Positions 1 to 7,228 of a stretch of 16,180 nucleotides of DNA are shown here, piece after piece. Under the pieces are notes generated by a model, which worked only from the letters and a program-made list of their open reading frames with translations, was not told where the DNA came from and made no database searches. The DNA lies in the NCBI GenBank assembly GCA_030620255.1, contig JAUXFB010000003.1, forward strand, positions 1-16,180, read 5' to 3'. Position numbers and translations under genes: made by a program. The stretch's first letter is position 1. Each line of letters opens with the position of its first letter. Source of the DNA: Candidatus Aminicenantota bacterium. Lineage in GTDB: Bacteria; Acidobacteriota; Aminicenantia; UBA2199.

Positions 1-584
1 AAACTCAATTCTCTTCCAATTTTCTTACCTTGTATTACAATACCATCTATATAGTATTCTGTTCCAAGCATTTTGTTAGCATCTTTTATTTCCCCTTTAA
101 AAAGTCTTTCTCTAATAACTGAGCTTGATATTCTTGTTCCATAAATAATTTCAGGTTCAACTATCTTAATATTAAATCCAAATTTTAAAGATAATTTTTT
201 TAAAGAGTCTGGATTTCCTTCCCTATTTTTTCCAAACCTAAAATTTTCTCCGATAACCATATATTCCATATTAAATCTCTTAATTAAATATTCATCAACA
301 AAAACTTCATCAGATAATTGGAATATTTCCTTGAAATTCAGAAATAAAACCCTGTTAATGTTTAAACCCTTTAATACTCTCTCTTTTTGCTTATCAGTAT
401 TAATCAGATTTAATTCTTTTTTAAAAAAAACTTTTGGATTAGGAACAAAAGTCAAAACTGTAGAGCAAAGTCCCTTTTCTTCAGAAATAGAATTTAATAT
501 TTCAATAATCTTTTTATGGCCTAAATGAAATCCATCAAAATTTCCAATAGCAATAACTGATTTATTTTGTAAACTATCATTCAT
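1..584 (-). CDS. ribF: Bifunctional riboflavin kinase/FAD synthetase RibF (N-terminal 194 residues; 3' end beyond window)
   Basis: RibF converts riboflavin to FMN and then to FAD. The visible part is the N-terminal FAD synthetase (adenylyltransferase) domain. Residues 14-22 hold the nucleotidyltransferase motif GNFDGFHLGH. ENFRFGKNREG lies at about 113-123, and the RISSSVIRE motif, typical of RibF FAD synthetases, at 151-159. The riboflavin kinase domain is just starting at the left edge, near the GKKIGRELS stretch. Only about 194 of the usual 300 or so residues are present because the gene runs off the window. The ATG at 584-582 overlaps the stop of the upstream DUF4388 gene by 8 bases (ATGAATGA) and has no strong Shine-Dalgarno of its own, so translation is probably coupled. 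FAD made here would supply the flavoprotein SdhA encoded nearby, but that is general need rather than proof of a special link. Confidence 0.95.
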   Translation of the reverse strand, partial: MNDSLQNKSVIAIGNFDGFHLGHKKIIEILNSISEEKGLCSTVLTFVPNPKVFFKKELNLINTDKQKERVLKGLNINRVLFLNFKEIFQLSDEVFVDEYLIKRFNMEYMVIGENFRFGKNREGNPDSLKKLSLKFGFNIKIVEPEIIYGTRISSSVIRERLFKGEIKDANKMLGTEYYIDGIVIQGKKIGRELS

Positions 585-1557
585 TTTTTTTATCTACAAT
601 TGATGTATGCTTATAAACCAGATCTGATCTAAAAATCATGTTTTTTTTTTGTAAAGGCTTTAAAGGTTTAAAAAAAGTAGAAAAAAGAATTAAAAGTAAT
701 AAAAATAATAGTAAATTACTTAACGTAACAATTTTTTTTCTTGAAATTAATTTAAACTCATTATAAATTACTTCTTCATCTAACTTTTTTGAACTGATTT
801 TTTCTTTGGCTTTGATGAGTGACTTATTAATTAAATTAAAAAGGCTTTTATACAATTTGTAAGTTGTATGTATACCAAGTTCAAATAAATCATTTACACT
901 ATTTTCTCCATTAATATATTTTAATAGATCTGCTTCTGCTTTGTTTATATAAATTTTATTATCTTCAGTTTGTTCATCTTCATATTCTAAAACAATTTCA
1001 ATAGTTTTATCAACCACTGGAATAGGTTCAAAAACTATGTTTTCATTAGGAATTAATTCGTGGATCATAGGCCATTCATCAAGCATTTGAACACCCTGCA
1101 TAATTATACTGTGTGTTGAAAGAGGAGGGCTAACAGTTTTTATAGAAGTATCAATATTGGGCATTACTTTAAAACTATACTCCCCCCGTTTCCATTTAAA
1201 CAGGGATAACACAATCTCTGTAGCTTGAATTCTTAAAGCTTCTTTAACAGAATCATTACTTATTAACCCCATACTCAACAAAATCTCTCCAATTTTTTGA
1301 TTTGTTCTTTTTTGAATTGATAAAGCTCTATAAAGCATATCTTTGCTTATCAAATTTTGTTTTTCAAGAACAGTTCCGACTCTCATTTCTAATTTTTTTG
1401 GAAATGCATCCACTCCAACAATTGAACCCTTATCAAATACTAATGTAATAAATCCATCAGAGCTTGTAAATGTGAGTATACCATTCTTTTTTTGTAAAGA
1501 AATTATTTGTAAAATATCAGGCACTTTAAAATCTCTTAATGTCCCTTTAAATGCCAT
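577..1557 (-). CDS. DUF4388 (PATAN-type) membrane-anchored protein with tandem MshEN-like motifs
   Basis: A 326-residue protein of unknown role. The N-terminus (about 1-55, MAFKGTLRDFKVPDILQII and FDKGSIVGVDA) and about 112-131 (ATEIVLSLFKWKRGEYSFK) look like the two halves of a DUF4388 domain, which is found in bacterial signalling proteins. Between them are two 24-residue motifs of the pattern R/K-x-G...L...G/N-L-I....L/V...L..Q at 59-82 and 88-111, separated by 5 residues. That is the layout known for MshEN domains, which bind cyclic di-GMP. Residues 112-275 show no family I recognise. A hydrophobic segment at about 276-294 predicts one membrane helix near the C-terminus, leaving the bulk cytoplasmic. 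The ATG at 1557 lies 1 base after the stop of the TPR gene and behind AAGGGG. Domain naming is by pattern recognition; cyclic di-GMP binding is inference. Confidence 0.8.
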   Translation of the reverse strand: MAFKGTLRDFKVPDILQIISLQKKNGILTFTSSDGFITLVFDKGSIVGVDAFPKKLEMRVGTVLEKQNLISKDMLYRALSIQKRTNQKIGEILLSMGLISNDSVKEALRIQATEIVLSLFKWKRGEYSFKVMPNIDTSIKTVSPPLSTHSIIMQGVQMLDEWPMIHELIPNENIVFEPIPVVDKTIEIVLEYEDEQTEDNKIYINKAEADLLKYINGENSVNDLFELGIHTTYKLYKSLFNLINKSLIKAKEKISSKKLDEEVIYNEFKLISRKKIVTLSNLLLFLLLLILFSTFFKPLKPLQKKNMIFRSDLVYKHTSIVDKKNE

Positions 1558-1558
1558 C

Positions 1559-3310
1559 TTAATCCCCTTTTAAAGAATATAAATTTATAGATAAATAGAA
1601 GATCAATGCAATAAATCCTATAAAATGCACAAATATGGGTGAAGTTAAATATACTTTTTCAAAGATAATTCTGTTGAAAATATAAAATCCAAGTAAAAAA
1701 TAGAAACATACACCAAATATAAAAAACACTTTACTCCTTTCCTTAAAATTCAGATTCAAGCCAGGTATAATAATTGATAAAAGTAAATTGAATAAATATT
1801 TTCTCCTATATTTTTTATTTAATTCTTTTTCTTTTATAATTTTTGCTTCTAAAAGTACAATATCTTTTATTAAAAATAATTGATGACATTCATCACACAT
1901 CTTAAAAGATTTATGCTCCAGATCGTTTTTTATGATTTTTGAACATTTAATACAATTAATGCTTTGTCCCAAAGATATAAATATTTTCTCTGTAAATAAT
2001 ATATAAATGATAAATATGATTATATAATATATAAATGGTAATTTTAAAAATTCAATAAATAGATTTTTTATGAAACTAAGTGGTTCAAACTTTTTTCCTG
2101 ATCCATTAAATAGCCTTTTCCAGAGAATTTTTTGACTTATTTCAATATCTTTCAGATATAATTCTTCCATTTTCAATTTATTTATTCTGGGATATAGTTT
2201 TGCAAAAGAATTAAAGGTTTTAATCCTATTTGATTCATTACTTCTTAGAAGCGCTAATGTAAAGTTATTAATAACAAATTTATCATCACCCCAGATAATA
2301 AGAGATTTCCTATAGGATTCAACACTGTCAGATATTCTTCCTAATTTGAAATAAAGATTTCCCAACAGATTATATTTAAATTTACTTTTATAGCTCTTTT
2401 CCGTTGAATTTAAGATACTCAGAGCTGTTTTGTATTGACCATCTTTATAATAAGATAAAGCTTGAATAACTTTTAATTCATCATCGAATTTGTCATATAC
2501 TTTTTTTTCAAATAAACTACCTTTATATACATTTCTTATAACATCAAAACTTTTTTGCTTAAAATTATTCTCAAGTACATGATTAAAACTAAATAAAAAA
2601 GTTAAAATAAAAATAAAAATAAAAATAAATAAAGTGGTTTTTCTTTCATATGTATCCAGATAAACCCATAAAAATCCAGTAATTAAAAATGGATAAACCA
2701 TCCAACCTGAAAAAATAAAAATAGGCCAGAATAATATGATAAGAACAAAAAAAACTCTTTTTATTGAAAGCACCCCTTTTTTATTGATAAATATATCGTT
2801 TGCAGCCAGCTTAAAATATCTAGTAAATAAAATAAATGAAAAAATAAAAAAAACAAAAATACTTGAAAAGAATAATACATTGAAGAAAGTATTAAGAATT
2901 AAAAAAGACGAATCAAAATCTTTTAAAATCATCAATGATTGTTTAAAACCATATTCTAAATTAAAAACTACATTACCCTTCTTGTTATTTATTTTTCCCA
3001 ACTTATTATAAACATACCAAAATTCAGGTGAAATCTCTAAAACCTTTTTATAAAAACTTTTTGATAGTTCATGTTTGCCTTCTGAAAAGTAGTGATCACC
3101 AAAATTTATCAACTCAAAAGCAACTTTTTCAGTCTCTTCTTTATTCATTCCATCCAAATTAATTAACTGCAGATTTTCTAAGACCTTATCATAATTTTTT
3201 ATAGAATTGTATAAGTGAATTTTCTTTAAGTTTCCCCATGTATTATTTTGAGAAAATACCAATGAAACAAAACAAAACACCATTAAAAAAAATAAAAGCC
3301 TTTTTCTCAT
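1559..3310 (-). CDS. TPR and zinc-ribbon polytopic membrane protein, function unknown
   Basis: A 583-residue membrane protein. It begins with a signal-like hydrophobic stretch (residues 3-20, ending VFSQ). A TPR-like helical pair lies at about 70-115 (EGKHELSKSFYKKVLEISP). Hydrophobic segments follow at about 140-165, 185-220 (probably two) and 225-243. A second TPR region lies at about 275-355 (YYKDGQYKTALSIL, NLLGNLYFKLGRISDSVESY). After another helix at about 422-441 comes a zinc-ribbon-like CxxC...CxxC set at C453, C456, C472 and C475. The C-terminus has two or three more membrane segments from 505 to 577. The TPRs suggest protein binding and the zinc ribbon a folded cytoplasmic or peripheral module. 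The start ATG directly follows the stop of the DUF1844 gene, with only a weak TAGGAT upstream, so coupling is likely. I recognise no full-length family. Confidence 0.7.
   Translation of the reverse strand: MRKRLLFFLMVFCFVSLVFSQNNTWGNLKKIHLYNSIKNYDKVLENLQLINLDGMNKEETEKVAFELINFGDHYFSEGKHELSKSFYKKVLEISPEFWYVYNKLGKINNKKGNVVFNLEYGFKQSLMILKDFDSSFLILNTFFNVLFFSSIFVFFIFSFILFTRYFKLAANDIFINKKGVLSIKRVFFVLIILFWPIFIFSGWMVYPFLITGFLWVYLDTYERKTTLFIFIFIFILTFLFSFNHVLENNFKQKSFDVIRNVYKGSLFEKKVYDKFDDELKVIQALSYYKDGQYKTALSILNSTEKSYKSKFKYNLLGNLYFKLGRISDSVESYRKSLIIWGDDKFVINNFTLALLRSNESNRIKTFNSFAKLYPRINKLKMEELYLKDIEISQKILWKRLFNGSGKKFEPLSFIKNLFIEFLKLPFIYYIIIFIIYILFTEKIFISLGQSINCIKCSKIIKNDLEHKSFKMCDECHQLFLIKDIVLLEAKIIKEKELNKKYRRKYLFNLLLSIIIPGLNLNFKERSKVFFIFGVCFYFLLGFYIFNRIIFEKVYLTSPIFVHFIGFIALIFYLSINLYSLKGD
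2604..2627 (-). repeat. Four tandem AAAATA hexamers inside the TPR membrane gene
   Basis: On the plus strand AAAATA is repeated four times without error. On the coding strand it is TATTTT, read as alternating Ile-Phe in the membrane segment at about residues 228-235. Because the unit is 6 bases, a gain or loss of a copy would add or remove two residues without a frameshift. Confidence 0.7.
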
Positions 3311-3562
3311 TTAATATCCTATTTTACTCTTTTTTTTATAAAGTTTCTTTAAATTATTCACTACCTCTATTATAAATCCATTCTCTTCATCAGACAAATT
3401 TCCCTTTGTTTTAAGTTCTAATTCTTCCAATAAATCTATAAAAACTTCCGCTTTTTCTAATTTTATATCTGCTTTTTTTGTGATTGGATCCTCAATTTCT
3501 CCTAGATTTATCATACATTGAGTTGCTAACAATAATATAAGTGATTTAATATCTCTTCTCAT
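3311..3562 (-). CDS. DUF1844 family small protein
   Basis: An 83-residue protein matching the DUF1844 pattern. It has a hydrophobic N-terminal helix with LLATQCMINLGEIEDP (residues 11-26), a central KADIKLEKAEVFIDLLEELE and a KTKGNLSDEE motif (51-60), then a C-terminal helix rich in lysine. The family has no established function; its short helical form suggests a partner protein rather than an enzyme. It is the first gene of the minus-strand operon that continues through the TPR protein, the DUF4388 protein and ribF. Its stop is directly followed by the ATG of the TPR gene. The start at 3562 is forced because an in-frame TAG lies 15 bases upstream. A strong AAAGGAG sits too far upstream (about 25 bases) to serve this ATG, so the local ribosome site is weak. 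Confidence 0.85.
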   Translation of the reverse strand: MRRDIKSLILLLATQCMINLGEIEDPITKKADIKLEKAEVFIDLLEELELKTKGNLSDEENGFIIEVVNNLKKLYKKKSKIGY

Positions 3563-3601
3563 TGTATCTTTAACTTTCTAAATTTTATCTCCTTTTTCAT
3601 C

Positions 3602-3630
3602 TTGCACTATAACACATTTAGTATTATCAT
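3602..3630 (+). promoter_or_regulatory. Candidate sigma-70-type promoter for mazG
   Basis: TTGCAC at 3602-3607 and TATCAT at 3625-3630 (5 of 6 matches to TATAAT) are separated by 17 bases. Transcription would begin near 3637, about 28 bases before the mazG ATG. The -35 is weak (3 of 6), but the spacing and -10 are good. It overlaps the minus-strand promoter candidate for the DUF1844 operon, so the two may compete. Confidence 0.4.
3606..3614 (-). promoter_or_regulatory. Candidate extended -10 promoter for the DUF1844-ribF operon
   Basis: Read on the minus strand the sequence is TGTTATAGT: an extended -10 (TG, one base, then TATAGT with 5 of 6 matches to TATAAT). No good -35 lies 16-18 bases upstream, which extended -10 promoters often lack. 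Transcription would begin near 3599, giving a leader of about 37 bases. Seen by eye only. Confidence 0.35.
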
Positions 3631-3664
3631 CTTATTTATATCATTTATTGATAAAAAAAACAAT

Positions 3665-4438
3665 ATGAAAGAGTTTGATAAACTTATAAAAATACTGAAA
3701 GAACTTAGAAATCCAATTTATGGATGTCCCTGGGATTTAAAACAAACAGAATCCAATCTAAAAGAATATATACTTGAAGAAAGTTATGAGCTGGTAGAAG
3801 CCATTGAAAGCGGTTTAATAGAAAAAGAAATAGAAGAACTCGGGGATCTATTACTTCAGATCTTTTTTATATGTCAAATAAATAAAGAAAGAAATAATTT
3901 TACAATTAAAGATGTACTAAATAGAATTAATACTAAATTAATTAAAAGACATCCACATGTATTCGGGGAAACAAAAGTTAAATCTCCTGATGAGGTTAAA
4001 TCTTTATGGGAAAAAAATAAAAGAATAGAAAAAGATAGAAGAAGTGTTATTTCAGATTACCCTTTACAAATGCCTTCTCTTTCTGTTTCAAAAAGAATTT
4101 CAGAGCAGGCTTCAAGTGTTGGTTTTGATTGGGATGATGCAATAAAGGCTATTGATAAAATTGAAGAAGAGATAGAGGAATTAAAAGAAGAGCTCCTTAA
4201 AGATAAAGAAAAGAAAAGTAAAATTGAAGAAGAAATTGGAGACATTTTATTTGCAGTATCAAATGTGTCAAGACTATTAAAAATAAATCCTGAGTTTGCT
4301 TTAAAAAAAGCAAATAAGAAATTTAAGAAGAGATTTAGATTTATTGAAGAACAACTTGAAAAAGATGGAAAAAAAATTGATGAAGTTTCTCTTAAAAACA
4401 TGGAAGAATTATGGGAAAAATCTAAAACTATCTCGTAA
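3665..4438 (+). CDS. mazG: Nucleoside triphosphate pyrophosphohydrolase MazG
   Basis: MazG hydrolyses nucleoside triphosphates to monophosphates plus pyrophosphate, cleaning the nucleotide pool. The 257-residue form has the two tandem MazG domains of the E. coli-type enzyme. Domain 1 has the signature [13 protein letters not shown] (16-28), then [12 protein letters not shown] (37-48) and [11 protein letters not shown] (55-65), the acidic metal-binding set. Domain 2 repeats it with [11 protein letters not shown] (167-177) and [16 protein letters not shown] (188-203). I chose the ATG at 3665 over the TTG at 3602: the longer form adds 21 hydrophobic residues absent from the family, and the TTG falls on the candidate -35. 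No clear Shine-Dalgarno precedes the ATG. The 3' end overlaps the converging sucD by 11 bases. Confidence 0.93.
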   Translation: MKEFDKLIKILKELRNPIYGCPWDLKQTESNLKEYILEESYELVEAIESGLIEKEIEELGDLLLQIFFICQINKERNNFTIKDVLNRINTKLIKRHPHVFGETKVKSPDEVKSLWEKNKRIEKDRRSVISDYPLQMPSLSVSKRISEQASSVGFDWDDAIKAIDKIEEEIEELKEELLKDKEKKSKIEEEIGDILFAVSNVSRLLKINPEFALKKANKKFKKRFRFIEEQLEKDGKKIDEVSLKNMEELWEKSKTIS

Positions 4439-5300
4439 GTACCTTTTTCAATGTTGACCCAATCTCAGCTGGATTTTCAACTATATGAATTCCATTATCC
4501 TTCAACACTCTCATCTTTTCCTTTGCATAACCCTTACCCCCTGTAATAATTGCACCTGCATGTCCCATTCGTCTTCCAGGAGGGGCGGTCTGCCCTGAAA
4601 TAAAAGCAATTACTGGTTTATTAAAGTGTTTCTTTATATATATTGCTGCCTTTTCCTCCATAGAACCACCTATTTCTCCTATCATAACAACTGCTTCTGT
4701 TTCTTCATCCTTTACAAATAGTTTTAAAATATCAACAAAATCAGAACCAATTATTGGATCTCCTCCGATTCCAACACTTGTTGATTGTCCCATTCCCTGA
4801 TTAGATATCTGATTAACTGCAGCATAAGTTAGAGTCCCAGACCTGGAGATAATTCCAATTTTTCCCTTTTTATGAATGTGAGCTGGCATAATACCAACTT
4901 TTGCTTCATTCGGAGTTATCACACCCGGACAATTTGGACCTATCAATGTTGAATTAGTTGTATTTAAATAGTGTTTTACTTTCACCATATCCTGTACTGG
5001 AATACCTTCGCTAATGCAAATAACTAACTCAATACCAGTGTTTACTGCCTCTAAAATTGCATCACCTGCAAAAATAGCAGGAACAAATATTATAGAAACA
5101 TTTGCTCCCTCGTTTATAACAGCCTCTTCAACAGTATTAAAAACCGGTTTGTTGAGATGTGTATGCCCACCTTTACCAGGAGTTACTCCTCCAACAATAT
5201 TTGTGCCATACTCAATCATCTGTGATGCATGGAAAGATCCCTCTTTCCCTGTAAAGCCCTGTACAATTACTCTTGAATTCTTATTTGCAAGAATTGACAT
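4428..5300 (-). CDS. sucD: Succinyl-CoA synthetase (ADP/GDP-forming), alpha subunit
   Basis: The 290-residue alpha subunit binds CoA and carries the phosphohistidine of succinyl-CoA synthetase, which interconverts succinyl-CoA and succinate with nucleoside triphosphate formation. Visible features are the Rossmann CoA-binding loop [11 protein letters not shown] (14-24), [11 protein letters not shown] (40-50), SEGIPVQDM (97-105), GPNCPGV (121-127) and the active-site loop [11 protein letters not shown], with phosphorylated His at 247. The length is normal for the family. It is the last gene of the sdhCDAB-sucCD cluster. Its ATG starts 1 base after the sucC stop, and its ribosome site AGGAG lies within the last codons of sucC, so the subunits should be made in step. 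The stop lies inside the end of mazG on the other strand. Confidence 0.97.
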   Translation of the reverse strand: MSILANKNSRVIVQGFTGKEGSFHASQMIEYGTNIVGGVTPGKGGHTHLNKPVFNTVEEAVINEGANVSIIFVPAIFAGDAILEAVNTGIELVICISEGIPVQDMVKVKHYLNTTNSTLIGPNCPGVITPNEAKVGIMPAHIHKKGKIGIISRSGTLTYAAVNQISNQGMGQSTSVGIGGDPIIGSDFVDILKLFVKDEETEAVVMIGEIGGSMEEKAAIYIKKHFNKPVIAFISGQTAPPGRRMGHAGAIITGGKGYAKEKMRVLKDNGIHIVENPAEIGSTLKKVLTR

Positions 5301-5301
5301 T

Positions 5302-6465
5302 TTAATCTCCTGTTGATAATTCTACAGATTTTAGAGCTGCTTTTTTAAAATCAATTTCAGATATAAAATTCAGTCCTGATTCATCTATTATCTTTCTTGC
5401 CTGTTTTTCATTCGTTCCTCTAAGAACTATAACCACAGGGATATTTACATTAAGAGATCTGGCTGCATTTATAACACCAGATGCAACAATATCTGTTCTT
5501 ACAATCCCTCCAAATATATTAATAAAAACAACTTTTACGTTTTTATCAGCAATTAGAATCTTAAATGCTTCCTTTATTCTCTCTTCAGAAGTTCCACCAC
5601 CTACATCTAAAAAGTTTGCTGGCTCCCCTTTATAATACTTTAATATATCCATTGTTGCCATTGCAAGCCCTGCACCATTTACCATACAGCCTATATTCCC
5701 ATCCAGTTTAATATAATTCAGTTCATATCTTGATGCTTCAACCTCAAACGGATCCTCTTCATGTATATCCCTTAACCCCATAATATCAGAATGTTTTACC
5801 AAAGCATTATCATCAAAATTTACCTTTGCATCAAGAGCAATTAATTCTTCAGTATTTGTTATTATCAAAGGATTGATTTCAACAATAGAGGCATCCTTTT
5901 CATTGAATAATTTATAGAGATTTGAAACAAGTTTTGAAAAAATCCCTCGCTGTTTTTTATTTAAGCCCAGCTTAAAAGAAAGCCTGATATTATGAAAATT
6001 TGATAATCCTGTAACTGGATGTATATATTCCTTAAATATACGTTCAGGATGCTTTTCTGCAACCTTTTCTATCTCCATTCCACCTTCAAGAGAAGCAATA
6101 ATAACAGGCATTGCCTTTTCTCTATCTATAATTAATGCAATATATAATTCATTAACAATATTTACTCCTTTCTCTACAAGGACCTTTCTTACTTTTTTGC
6201 CCTGAACTCCTGTTTGAATATTTTTTATATGCATACCAATAATCTCTTCAGCAAACCTTAAAGCTTCATCTCTATTCTTTGCAAGTTTAACACCTCCTGC
6301 TTTTCCTCTTCCTCCTGCATGTACTTGCGCCTTTATAACACATGGATAACCAATTTTATCTGCAATCTCCAGTACTTCCTCTTTTGTATGAGCAACACTA
6401 CCTTCAGGAACTGGAATCCCGAAGTCCTTAAATAATTCTTTAGCTTGATATTCGTGTATTTTCAT
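5302..6465 (-). CDS. sucC: Succinyl-CoA synthetase (ADP/GDP-forming), beta subunit
   Basis: The 387-residue beta subunit holds the ATP-grasp nucleotide site and the succinate site. The start [12 protein letters not shown] is the family N-terminus. [16 protein letters not shown] (45-60) is the nucleotide-binding loop. Metal-binding EINPL (196-200, N198) and LDAK (211-214, D212) are present. The C-terminal CoA-ligase part has [11 protein letters not shown] (263-273), FLDVGGG (285-291) and NIFGGIVR (316-323). Length and motifs are complete. ATP versus GTP preference cannot be told by eye. It follows sdhB after 41 bases and has only a weak purine stretch (GATCGAAAA) before the ATG, unlike the strong sites of the sdh genes, so it may be translated less efficiently or depend on read-through from sdhB. 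Confidence 0.97.
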   Translation of the reverse strand: MKIHEYQAKELFKDFGIPVPEGSVAHTKEEVLEIADKIGYPCVIKAQVHAGGRGKAGGVKLAKNRDEALRFAEEIIGMHIKNIQTGVQGKKVRKVLVEKGVNIVNELYIALIIDREKAMPVIIASLEGGMEIEKVAEKHPERIFKEYIHPVTGLSNFHNIRLSFKLGLNKKQRGIFSKLVSNLYKLFNEKDASIVEINPLIITNTEELIALDAKVNFDDNALVKHSDIMGLRDIHEEDPFEVEASRYELNYIKLDGNIGCMVNGAGLAMATMDILKYYKGEPANFLDVGGGTSEERIKEAFKILIADKNVKVVFINIFGGIVRTDIVASGVINAARSLNVNIPVVIVLRGTNEKQARKIIDESGLNFISEIDFKKAALKSVELSTGD

Positions 6466-6496
6466 TTTTCGATCACAATATTTATCTTTACTATGA

Positions 6497-6518
6497 AATT
6501 CAATCTTTAAATTGAATT
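6497..6518 (-). repeat. Perfect inverted repeat at the sdhB-sucC junction
   Basis: AATTCAAT (6497-6504) and ATTGAATT (6511-6518) form a perfect 8-base stem with a 6-base loop that contains the sdhB stop codon. The stem is A/T only apart from one C-G pair near the loop end of the arms, and no clean U-run follows in the direction of transcription, so it is not a convincing terminator. It could be an RNA-processing or stability hairpin between the sdh and suc parts of the transcript. Confidence 0.45.
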
Positions 6519-7217
6519 CTCAAGCACCTTTACTTTAAGTCTTGACAGATATTCAGTTATCTTAATATCTTTGGGACATGCTTCCATACAGTTAAATATC
6601 GTATGACATCTCCATATTCCATTTTTGTCATTTATAATATCAATTCTTTCATCTTTTCCATCATCTCTTGTATCAAATATAAATCTATATGCTTTTAAAA
6701 GTGCAGCAGGACCAAGGTAATCTTCATTAGCCCATAAACTGGGGCATGATGATGTGCAAGCTCCGCATAAGATACAGATAGCAGACTCCCTGATACATTC
6801 AAATTCATCTGGCTTTTGAATAAATTCTTTATCAGGTATTGGTTTATCTAAAATAAGATAGGGTTTAATTCTTTTCATCTTTTCAAAAAAACCATCCATA
6901 TCTACAACTAAATCTTTCAGTATTGAAAATCCAGGGAGAGGCTCTATTTTTAATTTATTGCCTTTGAATTTATGCATTGGGGTTTTGCAGGCAAGTACAT
7001 TTTGTCCATTTACTTTCATAGCACAGGACCCGCATATAGAACTTCTGCATGATCGTCTGTATGCCAGAGTACCATCAATATTCCAATGAATCTCATTAAG
7101 TATATCAAGAATAGTTGAATCATCATCAACTTCTAAATCATACTTTTTCCAAAATGGTTTTTTGTCTTTTTCAGGATTGTATCTTAAAATTTTTACTATA
7201 ATATTTTCTTTTGCCAT
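6507..7217 (-). CDS. sdhB: Succinate dehydrogenase iron-sulfur subunit
   Basis: SdhB passes electrons from the flavin of SdhA through three Fe-S centres to the membrane quinone site. The 236 residues contain the plant-type [2Fe-2S] ligands C57, C62, C65 and C77 (CRSSICGSC...C). They also contain CILCGACTSSCP with C148, C151, C154 and C158, and a last set C204, C210 and C214. By family rule C148/C151/C154/C214 bind the [4Fe-4S] centre and C158/C204/C210 the [3Fe-4S] centre. SCPSLWAN (157-164) includes the Trp that normally lies near the quinone. The gene begins 11 bases after the sdhA stop with AGGAG overlapping that stop. Direction of the reaction (succinate oxidation or fumarate reduction) cannot be settled from this subunit alone; the sucCD neighbours and two-anchor arrangement favour a dehydrogenase. 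Confidence 0.96.
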   Translation of the reverse strand: MAKENIIVKILRYNPEKDKKPFWKKYDLEVDDDSTILDILNEIHWNIDGTLAYRRSCRSSICGSCAMKVNGQNVLACKTPMHKFKGNKLKIEPLPGFSILKDLVVDMDGFFEKMKRIKPYLILDKPIPDKEFIQKPDEFECIRESAICILCGACTSSCPSLWANEDYLGPAALLKAYRFIFDTRDDGKDERIDIINDKNGIWRCHTIFNCMEACPKDIKITEYLSRLKVKVLENSI

Positions 7218-7228
7218 TATTGATCTCC

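Noticed and set aside
331..528. Plus-strand 65-codon frame
   Set aside because: It lies wholly opposite the well-supported ribF frame, has no ribosome site and its protein resembles nothing.
4057..4401. Minus-strand 114-codon frame opposite mazG
   Set aside because: Ser/Phe-rich translation is the antisense image of the Glu/Lys-rich MazG second domain; no start signal.
4405..4450. GAAAAA...TTTTTC pairing as a bidirectional terminator between mazG and sucD
   Set aside because: Only 6 A/T-rich base pairs with a loop over 20 bases; too weak to call.
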